A DNA stretch of 34,275 nt from Pseudomonadota bacterium (GTDB lineage Bacteria > Pseudomonadota > Gammaproteobacteria > Burkholderiales > Rhodocyclaceae), in assembly GCA_009778425.1 (NCBI GenBank), contig WRJU01000251.1, forward strand, positions 1-34,275, read 5' to 3'. The translations under genes and the position numbers were made by a program. Every line of letters starts with the position of its first letter. Within the stretch, counting starts at the first letter, position 1. Below are positions 9,715 through 17,460 of this stretch, piece after piece. The notes below the pieces were generated by a model. That model was not told the origin of the DNA and did no database searches. It worked only from the letters and a program-made list of their open reading frames with translations.

Positions 9715-11145
9715 TCAGTTGTTCCCCTTCAAGGTCAGCAGGTATTCCGAGGTGATCTCGGTCTCGTATGTGAGCCGTTCCATCGGCGTGGGCGGGTTGT
9801 ATTTGTAACTGATGAGCAAGTGCCCCGCCGCGAGTTCGGTTTCCTCGTTTCGTTCCGGGTCGAACCACGCCTTGAAACCCAGCAGCGCCCCATCGCCGAT
9901 CAACTTTCTCCCGTAGGCGTTGACAGATTCCAGCAAGGCATCGATGAGGGCCTGGTCGAGCGGCATGTCGACGAACTGGAGGCTGAAGTACCGGAGCGAC
10001 TCGTTGATCATGTCGCCGGTGCGGCGAACGTTCTCAAAGTTCTTCATGTGAGTGATGGTTGGCCACGCCGCCGTGCGGTTGCCCCAGAGCCGGTAGCCCG
10101 TGCCGTAGCTGGAAAACACGGTGGTGATGCCCTGTTCGTTCAACAGGTTCACCTCAGACTGCGGGTCATCGATCATGGCGGAAAGCTGCCGCTCAACGCC
10201 GATCACGCCAACGAGTTCCTGGTTGGAACTCGACAACCAGAAACCTTTGTCAAGGTCGACCTTGGCGCGCAGCGCCGCCGCGTGGATGGAGAGAGGAACC
10301 AACCGCTCTGTGTTGCTTGCGGGGTCGTAGCCAACCATATGCGGGTAGCATAGCCGCACCCTCTCGCTGGATGTATTGAAATTGATCGTGCCGTTCGGGC
10401 CGCGACCTGCGAGCGCCTGTGCAAACGATGTTCCGATGGGCGCGTCGATGTAGGAAACGCCCCCCAGTTCATCGGCCAGGCCGATCAGCGCCGTGGAGAC
10501 GGATGTCAGCGAGCCAAAGGCAGGGGCGATGAGGATTTTGGCGAAGAAACCAAATTGGTTGTAGGTGTCCTTGAGCGCCTTCATCCCCGTGCGCTGTCCG
10601 GCGGCGTTGACCGTGCCGAGGATGTCGGAGGCCGTGACCAGGCTCGGGTCGGTGTGGTCGTAGCTCGCGTTGAGCGTTGCGCCCGCAGGGATGTTTCCGT
10701 CAGGCACACGGGTGAGGATGCCGCTGGCCAAGTCCGCCGTGTAGTCCGTGACGGCCTGATAGGTGGTCGCTCCGTCCGTGCTCTGAATGACCAAGTTACT
10801 GACTGACCCAAAGGCAAGCCGCCCACGGTCGGTGACGGCACCGAGGCGCAACGCCTCGTCGGCCACTGCCGATTTGTGAATGGCCGGGTCGCACACGTTG
10901 ATAACGATGACGGTGGCCGCGCCATAACCGGCGATGATGTCGAGCGCCTGCGGGATGGTATAGCCAGAGAGTTTCGGCCCCCAGGTTGCGCTGTCCTTTT
11001 CGGAGAGCCACAGCGTTGGCTTGTTCGCGGGGCCGCTCGGAGCCGTACCGATCAGGGCAATGACTGCCGACTTGACCGCTTTGACGGGGCGCGGGCCGCG
11101 TTCGACTTCGATGGTTTCCACGCCGTGCAAATAGTTTGCAGCCAT
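9715..11145 (-). CDS. FI: Tail sheath protein FI
   Basis: 476 aa; contractile sheath motifs (YIDAPIGTSFAQALAGRG..., GYRLWGNRTAAWP...). Confidence 0.95.
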   Translation of the reverse strand: MAANYLHGVETIEVERGPRPVKAVKSAVIALIGTAPSGPANKPTLWLSEKDSATWGPKLSGYTIPQALDIIAGYGAATVIVINVCDPAIHKSAVADEALRLGAVTDRGRLAFGSVSNLVIQSTDGATTYQAVTDYTADLASGILTRVPDGNIPAGATLNASYDHTDPSLVTASDILGTVNAAGQRTGMKALKDTYNQFGFFAKILIAPAFGSLTSVSTALIGLADELGGVSYIDAPIGTSFAQALAGRGPNGTINFNTSSERVRLCYPHMVGYDPASNTERLVPLSIHAAALRAKVDLDKGFWLSSSNQELVGVIGVERQLSAMIDDPQSEVNLLNEQGITTVFSSYGTGYRLWGNRTAAWPTITHMKNFENVRRTGDMINESLRYFSLQFVDMPLDQALIDALLESVNAYGRKLIGDGALLGFKAWFDPERNEETELAAGHLLISYKYNPPTPMERLTYETEITSEYLLTLKGNN

Positions 11146-11148
11146 TGT

Positions 11149-11352
11149 TCAGGCTCCTTTTGTGGTTTTCTTGATGCCAGCCGCCTTCGCAGGAGCAATG
11201 GGCTTGAGAAGCCCTCGCGCCAGCAGCATGCTGGTGTATTCGTGGTTTTCAGGCAGATCGACCGCCTTACCGGGGACAAGCAGCACTTCACATGTGCTGC
11301 CGTCCGCTTTGAGCGTGACGCCGCCCATGGGGCCGATGTAGAGATAGTTCAT
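11149..11352 (-). CDS. Small conserved phage protein between sheath and gp37-like genes
   Basis: 67 aa, overlaps the upstream gene by 4 nt in a compact operon. Confidence 0.7.
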   Translation of the reverse strand: MNYLYIGPMGGVTLKADGSTCEVLLVPGKAVDLPENHEYTSMLLARGLLKPIAPAKAAGIKKTTKGA

Positions 11353-11813
11353 TTCGTTTCTTCCAGTTCGATTCCGGTAAAGGCTGGACCCGCCGGGGCG
11401 TCGACATCTTCGAGAGCGACGGATTCGACGGCGAAGTCCACCGCGTATTGCCAGAGGCCAGCGGCTTCGCCCAGGTAGGTATCAGCAACGGCGCGTAGCG
11501 GCTTGCAGTCCGGTAAGCGGTGTCCGAGCAGCGTCAGGCGCACGGCATCCACGGCATCGACCGCGCCGCCGCGCCCGTTGAGCTGGCGCATCACCACCGT
11601 GACCGTCACGCGCAGCTCGCGCGGCTGCATCACGTAGGTGGTCGTCACAGGCGCGCTGTAGCGGCTGCCCGCGTAGCTCACGAGCAATGCGCCACCAGGG
11701 TGGTTGAGCCGGTAGTCGCGTGGTTTTTCCGGGAAATACTCGACGGCAAGCGCCGGGAGCTTTTCCTTCAGCCGCGCGATAACGGCCTCGATGATTTCGA
11801 GCGTGGTAGCCAT
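11349..11813 (-). CDS. Mu gp37-like protein (DUF1834 type)
   Basis: 154 aa; position and sequence (EIIEAVIARLKEKLPALAVEYFPEKPRDYRLNHPGGALLVSYAGS). Confidence 0.8.
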   Translation of the reverse strand: MATTLEIIEAVIARLKEKLPALAVEYFPEKPRDYRLNHPGGALLVSYAGSRYSAPVTTTYVMQPRELRVTVTVVMRQLNGRGGAVDAVDAVRLTLLGHRLPDCKPLRAVADTYLGEAAGLWQYAVDFAVESVALEDVDAPAGPAFTGIELEETK

Positions 11814-11814
11814 G

Positions 11815-12249
11815 TCAGTACCTGTCCAGCACGTTGTTGCCGAAGCGTTGCGGGCGGGCGCGCACCTTGATCTCGCCGGGCTCCGGGGCGGACGCTCCAG
11901 ACGGGACGCCCAGGGTGATCCGGTTGTCGCGGATGGCCTCCAGCGTCTGGATCGCGGCCTTCCAGGTGCGCGTCACCGCCTCGGGCAGATCGTTGCCTTC
12001 CGGGCGGCGGGCGTAGAGCCAATGCCGTGCGAGGTTGACCGTCATGTCCTTGATGATGCTCGGCACGGGATCAAGCGGCAGGTTGTAGCGCCCGCGCAGA
12101 TAGCCGTCGACGAGTTCGACCGCTTGCCGGATGGCCTCTTCCACCACGGGCAAATTGATGTCCGTGGCGGTCGCATCGTCATCCGAGAGCCAGACGAGCG
12201 TCTGGGCAGGGATGGCGAGTTGAAGGTCGGCCAGCGTGCAGTAGGGCAT
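11815..12249 (-). CDS. Mu gp36-like protein (DUF1320)
   Basis: 144 aa; MPYCTLADLQLAIP...VDGYLRGRYNLPLDPVPSIIKDMTVNLARHWLYARRP. Confidence 0.88.
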   Translation of the reverse strand: MPYCTLADLQLAIPAQTLVWLSDDDATATDINLPVVEEAIRQAVELVDGYLRGRYNLPLDPVPSIIKDMTVNLARHWLYARRPEGNDLPEAVTRTWKAAIQTLEAIRDNRITLGVPSGASAPEPGEIKVRARPQRFGNNVLDRY

Positions 12250-12581
12250 CAGATTCCCCGGATGATCCGGATGAGTTCGCCCGCGCCGCCCGCTTCGTCG
12301 ACGGCATAGCCGTTGCAGACGCCTTCAGCGCTCTCAACCGCGCGGCCTTCTCCGTCGCTGTTGATTTCCGCGCCCTGGGCGACGGCTCCACCAGACTCCA
12401 CAAGCATGACGCCAATCACGTTGATGGGTGCGGGAGCCCCAGCTTCGGATTCTGCCTCGAGTACGCCGAGGGCTTTGGCTTCGCCCGTTGCTCGTTTGCC
12501 GTCGAAACCGACGAAGCGGCGGGCGGGGATGTCGGCGTCCAGCGTCTTGGTGATGGTCAGGATTGGGTGTTGCGGCTTCAT
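12249..12581 (-). CDS. DUF2190-like capsid decoration/cement protein
   Basis: 110 aa; TKTLDADIPARRFVGFDGKRATGEAKALGVLEAESEAGAP; adjacent to the capsid gene. Confidence 0.7.
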   Translation of the reverse strand: MKPQHPILTITKTLDADIPARRFVGFDGKRATGEAKALGVLEAESEAGAPAPINVIGVMLVESGGAVAQGAEINSDGEGRAVESAEGVCNGYAVDEAGGAGELIRIIRGI

Positions 12582-12784
12582 TGCTTGGGTTCCTTGGCAG
12601 CAGTGTTTTTGGTGGCAGGAGCGGGTTTCTGTCCGGCTCCAGACGCGGAGACAAGCGTTCCAACAGGCTTGAGCCAGCGGCTGAATTTCTTCGCATCAGC
12701 GTCGGGCAACTCGATCTCAGCGCCATCGGCATACCGTTTGCCGCCCATCCGGAATTCCAAACCGGAAACGACATAGCGGCTCAT
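12578..12784 (-). CDS. Small head-region protein (possibly Mu gp35-like)
   Basis: 68 aa; 4-nt overlaps with both neighbours; lysine-rich tail. Confidence 0.6.
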   Translation of the reverse strand: MSRYVVSGLEFRMGGKRYADGAEIELPDADAKKFSRWLKPVGTLVSASGAGQKPAPATKNTAAKEPKQ

Positions 12785-13704
12785 GACGCAACTCCAGAGA
12801 CCAGATACCCAGCATCCGCGCCGACGATGACGGCTTTATAGATGTCGGTGTGGCGGACGTAGCGCACCTTACCGCCCTCGCTGTCATAGCGGTCGGTCTC
12901 TGGCATGCCCTTGCGGCGCAGGGTGTAGCCGAACGATGGCTCGTCGTAGCTCGCACTGCGTCCGGCTCCGGAGCGGGCAACATAGGCGAGGATGAGGTTG
13001 TCGCCCCAGATGTCGCCGGTCGCGGTGTCCCCGGCGAGCGCCTCGCCGATGTGGATGCTGTCGATCCCGAAGAGGAACCGCAGGTGCTCCAGGGTGATGA
13101 GCTTCCTTTCGTTCCCGCCAAGGGCTTCTTGCAGTTTCGGGTGAAACTTAAGCGCTGCGTAGGTGGCCGCGCCCATGACGACGGTGTTTGGGCGCACCCC
13201 GATGCGGCTGCGGAGGACTTCCTTGGCTTCCTCCACCACGCCGACGGGGTCGCCGCCGCCGTTCTTCCAGCTATCCGAACCGGCCAGCGCGACTTTTGCG
13301 CCAGACAGGTAATTGTCCGGGTTCTGTGCAAGCTGCGCGGCACCCCACTCGCGCTTCAGGTCGATGGAGTCCTTCACGCGGATGGCGGCGCGGGACTCGA
13401 TGTCAAACATCGACTCATTTTCTTCCCGGTAGTCGCACGGGTAGGCGAGGTCATGCTCGCGCAGCACCACGTCCAAGTTATTGATGTCGTCTGGCGTCAT
13501 CACATTGGAGGCGGCACGGATGGCGCGCTCAGTATCCCAGAGGCGGAAGGCCTCTTTGCCGAACAGCGGGACGATGACGCCTTCCTTGTCAACGGGGACG
13601 ACGGGAAAAAGGGCTTCGCTGATGAACGCGGCGTTGTGGTAGCCGCGCGCGATCTCGGTCAGGACGGGATCGACGACGCGGAGTTGCTTGAGACGGTCAG
13701 ACAT
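12781..13704 (-). CDS. Major capsid protein
   Basis: 307 aa; VDPVLTEIARGYHNAAFISEALFPVVPVDKEGVIVPLFGKEAFRL...; position after the I-like protease/scaffold gene. Confidence 0.88.
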   Translation of the reverse strand: MSDRLKQLRVVDPVLTEIARGYHNAAFISEALFPVVPVDKEGVIVPLFGKEAFRLWDTERAIRAASNVMTPDDINNLDVVLREHDLAYPCDYREENESMFDIESRAAIRVKDSIDLKREWGAAQLAQNPDNYLSGAKVALAGSDSWKNGGGDPVGVVEEAKEVLRSRIGVRPNTVVMGAATYAALKFHPKLQEALGGNERKLITLEHLRFLFGIDSIHIGEALAGDTATGDIWGDNLILAYVARSGAGRSASYDEPSFGYTLRRKGMPETDRYDSEGGKVRYVRHTDIYKAVIVGADAGYLVSGVAS

Positions 13705-13722
13705 TCTTATGCTCCTGGGTGG

Positions 13723-14715
13723 TTATTGGGCGGCGGCAATGGCTTGCCGGATGGCCTCCCCGTAGGGGATGTGTTTCTCCGACGCCAAGGCGCGAGCGCG
13801 GGCATGCAGGGCAAGCCGGTCGGGGTCGACGTTCTTTTCCGCAAACTCCCGGATCGAGGCATCCGAGACGCCGCCCGTGGCTTTGTTCTTGGTGGCGTGT
13901 TCGCCAAAACTGACGATCGGGTCGCGGCTGCTCAAGAAGGCTTTGAAGGCCGCGCCTATGTCCTGCTTCTGCTCTCCTTCGCCGAATTCGACGGGAGTGC
14001 TGCCCAAGGCATCCAGCAGGCTTTCCACCAGCGGCCTGTCCTTGGGCGCAAGCCGCCCCTGGGCGATCAAGCCTTCGGCAAAGCTGGCGTTCCCGGCATG
14101 CCGCCGCTCGGCGGCTTCGCGCTGGCGCTCCTCTTGCAGCACTTGATTCTGCTGTTTCAGTTGGGCGTTTTCGGCTTGTAGTGCAGCAAGTTCTTCAGGG
14201 GTCACGGTGGTCTCCGGTTCGGTCAAATGTGCCGACGTCGGCACATTCGGTTCAGGGGCAATTTCAGGCTCGTTAAATTCGATTTCGACGACTCCCTCTT
14301 CGCCGTCGGCAAACTGCGGCTCGCGCAGCCCCTTGACGGCGGGCGGCTGTGCGCCAAGGAAGCCGACGTGGCGCAGGTAGTAGCTGCCGGGTTTTGGATT
14401 TGCCGGGGAGTCGGGCGCGTAGAAAGACGCGGAGATTTTTTTATAGCGCCCTGCCGCCACCAGTTCGGCGAAGGCGGGGTCGACCTGATGCGGCTCGGCG
14501 ATGAGGTCGCCCCCCGCAGCGGTGAGCGACTTCACCCAGCCGTAGGCCGGTGCATTGATTTTCGGGTGGCCGACCACAATGGGGGCTTCGTGCGCAGCAG
14601 GGTCGTAAGCCTCGACGCAGCCGATGATGTCGGCTTCGGAGAACAGGATTGGCTCGCCAGCGAGGGGCGTCTGTAGGCCAGCACGGAAGATATGGAGCGG
14701 CTTCATCATGGTCAC
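13723..14715 (-). CDS. Mu I-like capsid protease/scaffold protein
   Basis: 330 aa; LFSEADIIGCVEAYDPAAHEAPIVVGHPKINAPAYGWVKSL typical of the Mu I family. Start may be GTG 14715 or a nearby ATG. Confidence 0.9.
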   Translation of the reverse strand: MTMMKPLHIFRAGLQTPLAGEPILFSEADIIGCVEAYDPAAHEAPIVVGHPKINAPAYGWVKSLTAAGGDLIAEPHQVDPAFAELVAAGRYKKISASFYAPDSPANPKPGSYYLRHVGFLGAQPPAVKGLREPQFADGEEGVVEIEFNEPEIAPEPNVPTSAHLTEPETTVTPEELAALQAENAQLKQQNQVLQEERQREAAERRHAGNASFAEGLIAQGRLAPKDRPLVESLLDALGSTPVEFGEGEQKQDIGAAFKAFLSSRDPIVSFGEHATKNKATGGVSDASIREFAEKNVDPDRLALHARARALASEKHIPYGEAIRQAIAAAQ

Positions 14716-14894
14716 GATGGTGCGCCGCCCGTGAGTCGGGTTCTATTAAACAACTTTAAGACGTGTAGGGAGGGGCATCGCGCCTCTTGCGGGCGCAGAT
14801 GGAAAACAGATGGGGAAACCGCGTCAGAAGCGGTTTATACAAATTTACGGGCGGAAAACGCGGGCGCAGGCGGGCATGGATGCCAGTTGCGCCG

Positions 14895-14916
14895 AAAACG
14901 GCGCTACGGCCGTTTT
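14895..14916 (-). terminator. Terminator-like hairpin at the Rha stop codon
   Basis: AAAACGGC-GCTACG-GCCGTTTT, 8-bp stem with flanking A4/T4, overlapping the rha-like stop codon; could act on either strand. Confidence 0.55.
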
Positions 14917-15274
14917 ATGGCGCGGCGGTCTGCGATGCGATGTAATTCAAGAACAGCGCCCGTTCCGCCCGGCTGTACGCTTCGATGTAACGCTCTCTCC
15001 ACCGCGCTGCCGCAGCGCCCGTGAAGCACATGCACAGGATGGCGAAGCCGTCGCGGGTAATCTCGTACATGGGCATGGCAACCTGCCCGTCGGTCGGGCT
15101 GTATTTATGGTACTGGGTGAGCGCGAAGTTTCGCCGCCGGAACCTCTCCGAGCAATCAAGGCTCTCGATGTCCCGCAGCACATCCTTGTGCGGCTGCTCA
15201 AACCGATTGGAGAGGTCGAGCGAGGTGACGTACAGCCGGTTGCCGTTTTGGCGGATGAGTTGGGTGTCGGCCAC
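14915..15274 (-). CDS. Rha-family phage regulatory protein (pfam09669-like)
   Basis: GTG start at 15274 preceded by AGGAGG; VADTQLIRQNGNRLYVTSLDLSNRFEQPHKDVLRDIESL...FRRRNFALTQYHKY...MYEITRDGFAILCMCFTGAAAARWRERYIEAY. Confidence 0.88.
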   Translation of the reverse strand: MADTQLIRQNGNRLYVTSLDLSNRFEQPHKDVLRDIESLDCSERFRRRNFALTQYHKYSPTDGQVAMPMYEITRDGFAILCMCFTGAAAARWRERYIEAYSRAERALFLNYIASQTAAP

Positions 15275-15331
15275 GATTGGCCTCCTGTAGTAGTGGTTGT
15301 TTTTTTCCGCGCTCCCGCTGCGAAACGGGGT

Positions 15332-15419
15332 GGGCGAAGCCGTGCGGGTTCGCAGACCGGCTACAGGTTCCGGCAGGGCTTGCGCCCTCCCGCACGGCTC
15401 GCCCGTAGGAAGCCGTGCG
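15332..15419 (-). ncRNA. Candidate C4-like structured/antisense RNA leader
   Basis: 16-17 bp outer stem (15332-15348 with 15389-15404, one bulge) enclosing AGGGC-GCAA-GCCCT and CCGG-N9-CCGG hairpins; a competing 9-bp pairing with 15411-15419. Confidence 0.5.
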
Positions 15420-15424
15420 TTGCA

Positions 15425-15458
15425 CAAAAAAGCCGCGTTTCGTAAAACTGGCGCGGCT
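15425..15458 (-). terminator. Rho-independent terminator-like hairpin downstream of gene G / upstream of the structured leader
   Basis: Minus strand AGCCGCG-N14-CGCGGCT followed by TTTTTG. Confidence 0.6.
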
Positions 15459-15575
15459 GATTGCGCCTGTAGTGGTGGGCTGCGACGCCCGCGTTGTCGT
15501 TGTTTGCGACAGCGGTAGTGAGATTACGACCTGTGAAAATGTTTTGCAATTAGTGAAACGACGGGGTTTTTCATG

Positions 15576-16025
15576 TCATCCGATGGCTCCTTGCAGGTGT
15601 TTGCTGATCTTCTCGATCACGAGCTGCTCGTCTTCCGGCGCGAGTTGCCGCGCTTCCGGGTCGGCGAAGAGCAAGCCGCGACGTGGCATCTTGTTGGTTC
15701 CGTATTCATGGTAGGCGGCGTAAGGCTGCCCGAAGCCGACCATCGCGCTGGTGGCATCCGCGCGCCGGTCGAGCGAGTCGAGCATCGTGCCGTGGCGGTC
15801 GAGGATGCGGCGGTTGCCGTCTTTCGGGTAGCTCTTCAGCGTTGCGGGCGCGTGCGGCTCCCAGGCTTTGCCGAGCGGATCGCTCTGGGCCTCGAAGCGT
15901 TCGCCGACGCGCTCCCAGAGGGTTGCGGCGATGTCGGCCATCGCCGGGGCAAGGTCGGCAGCGGCAGCCTGGAGTTGCTTGAGCGCCAGGGCGATGTGGC
16001 TGGAGTCGGCTTCGATGTGGATCAT
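15576..16025 (-). CDS. Phage virion morphogenesis protein (Mu gpG-like)
   Basis: 149 aa; LGKAWEPHAPATLKSYPKDGNRRILDRHGTMLDSL...YAAYHEYGTNKMPRRGLL. Confidence 0.93.
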   Translation of the reverse strand: MIHIEADSSHIALALKQLQAAAADLAPAMADIAATLWERVGERFEAQSDPLGKAWEPHAPATLKSYPKDGNRRILDRHGTMLDSLDRRADATSAMVGFGQPYAAYHEYGTNKMPRRGLLFADPEARQLAPEDEQLVIEKISKHLQGAIG

Positions 16026-16149
16026 GGGCGTATTTGGCCTATACTGATAGAAGGGACAAGACGGCAGACGAACGGAAATTTTCGGAGTCCGTTCATAGGC
16101 TTGAGCCTTGGCTCTTTCCTAGATGGTGGGACGTCCGGCCACCCTGCTG

Positions 16150-17457
16150 TCACCCTAACCTCCGGTATAGCTTGGGCGCATCTGTTACCTTGGATGGATC
16201 GATCTTGAACGCGGATCGCACCATGTTTACTTTCAGCTTGCCGCCCTTGACAACAAAATCCACTTGCACCGCCAGCTTCATCGACTTGTCGCCAGACGGG
16301 AGCAGGTAGATCACGTTCCCATTTTCAAGTTGCAGGTATGCCTGTTTGTCCGCGCTGCGCAGCAGGGCGGGGATTGATTTCAGTTCTGCGTCTGTCAGGG
16401 CGTTCCCGGCAGCCAGATGCCTTGCCGCTTTCTTGCCGACAATCAGCCTGTCTTCAAAGAGGATCGCAGCGCTTTCAGGTGTGACGCCGGTTTCAAGCAC
16501 ATAGGCGGCGAGTTCCTTGGGCGTCATTGCGCCCAGCATGGCGGTCGCGTTGCGCGTGACACCACCCTTGCGCACACTGTCGACCCACTGCGTGAAGGCG
16601 GCATCCAGCTTCCGCACAGCGTCTTTTTCTTGCTCCGCGAACACTGCGCCCAGGGCTGCCGGAGCGGCAGCAACCTTGCTGCCAACGAACTGCGCCTGGT
16701 TAGCGTCCCGCATGGCTGCCTTGCCGGGGTTGTAGGCAAAGGCGGGGTTCACGCCCTCCGGGACGCGGCTGACTTCGCCGGTACGCTTGTTGATGAAGTC
16801 GGTTTCCCGCCCAGGCGGGGCAACGGTCTTGATGCTGCCTTCGGCCTTTTTGGCCTCGTAAGCCTCCTGCGTCATCGTGGTAATGCGGCAACGGCAGCGG
16901 AAGCCGCAAGGCGGCGTGTGCGTGTCCCAGAAGGGATCGTCGACGGGCAGCGCGAGGCCGTCCCAGGCGGCATGCGCATCGCGCACACGCTCATCGCGCT
17001 TGGTGATGTAGCGTATATAAGGGTGCGTGGCCTTGGCTTCCTCGATGCCCTGCCAGCGCCCGGCGGCGTAGGCCTGGCGGGTATTGGTGTCGAAGATGAG
17101 TTTCAGGCGCGAAGCGTTGAAGGTGGTGGAGACGGTCTCGCCAGTCGCGGGGTCGACCATTTCCTTTTTGCCCCACCAGCCCTCAGATTGCAGGTAGTCC
17201 TTCGTGGCCTTGAGCCAGTCCCGGCGGGAGAGGTCGCCATTGACCGAGGCGGTGATGCCTTCCTGCAAAGACTTGAGGATGTCGAGCCGGGTCAGGCGGC
17301 TAACGGTGAATTGCCGCCCGTGCTCATCGTGCCAGAGGTCTTGCCAGTTGTAGGTGGGGGTGATCTTTTTGCGCCCCGCGAGGTAGGCGAGCGCCTTTTC
17401 CGGGGGGAGCCGGAAAAGGCTGGCGAAGGCTTCAGCGGCGGAGGGCTGCCAGGGCAC
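16150..17457 (-). CDS. Mu F-like minor head protein with C-terminal PBECR-like nuclease-fold domain
   Basis: 435 aa; N-terminal LFRLPPEKALAYLAGRK and HAAWDGLALPVDDPFWDTHTPPCGFRCRCRI; C-terminus LLPSGDKSMKLAVQVDFVVKGGKLKVNMVRSAFKID. Confidence 0.9.
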   Translation of the reverse strand: MPWQPSAAEAFASLFRLPPEKALAYLAGRKKITPTYNWQDLWHDEHGRQFTVSRLTRLDILKSLQEGITASVNGDLSRRDWLKATKDYLQSEGWWGKKEMVDPATGETVSTTFNASRLKLIFDTNTRQAYAAGRWQGIEEAKATHPYIRYITKRDERVRDAHAAWDGLALPVDDPFWDTHTPPCGFRCRCRITTMTQEAYEAKKAEGSIKTVAPPGRETDFINKRTGEVSRVPEGVNPAFAYNPGKAAMRDANQAQFVGSKVAAAPAALGAVFAEQEKDAVRKLDAAFTQWVDSVRKGGVTRNATAMLGAMTPKELAAYVLETGVTPESAAILFEDRLIVGKKAARHLAAGNALTDAELKSIPALLRSADKQAYLQLENGNVIYLLPSGDKSMKLAVQVDFVVKGGKLKVNMVRSAFKIDPSKVTDAPKLYRRLG

Positions 17458-17460
17458 GGC

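Noticed and set aside
12850-14181. 443-aa plus-strand ORF
   Set aside because: Antisense shadow of the capsid and I-like protease genes; no recognisable family.
15297-15427. N-terminal extension of the Rha ORF (MCNARLPTGEPCGRAQ...)
   Set aside because: Sequence is better explained as a structured leader; a GTG start with AGGAGG at 15274 fits the family N-terminus.
14810-15445. 211-aa plus-strand ORF over the Rha/leader region
   Set aside because: Antisense to the well-supported Rha gene (good RBS, conserved motifs) and crossing structured RNA-like sequence.
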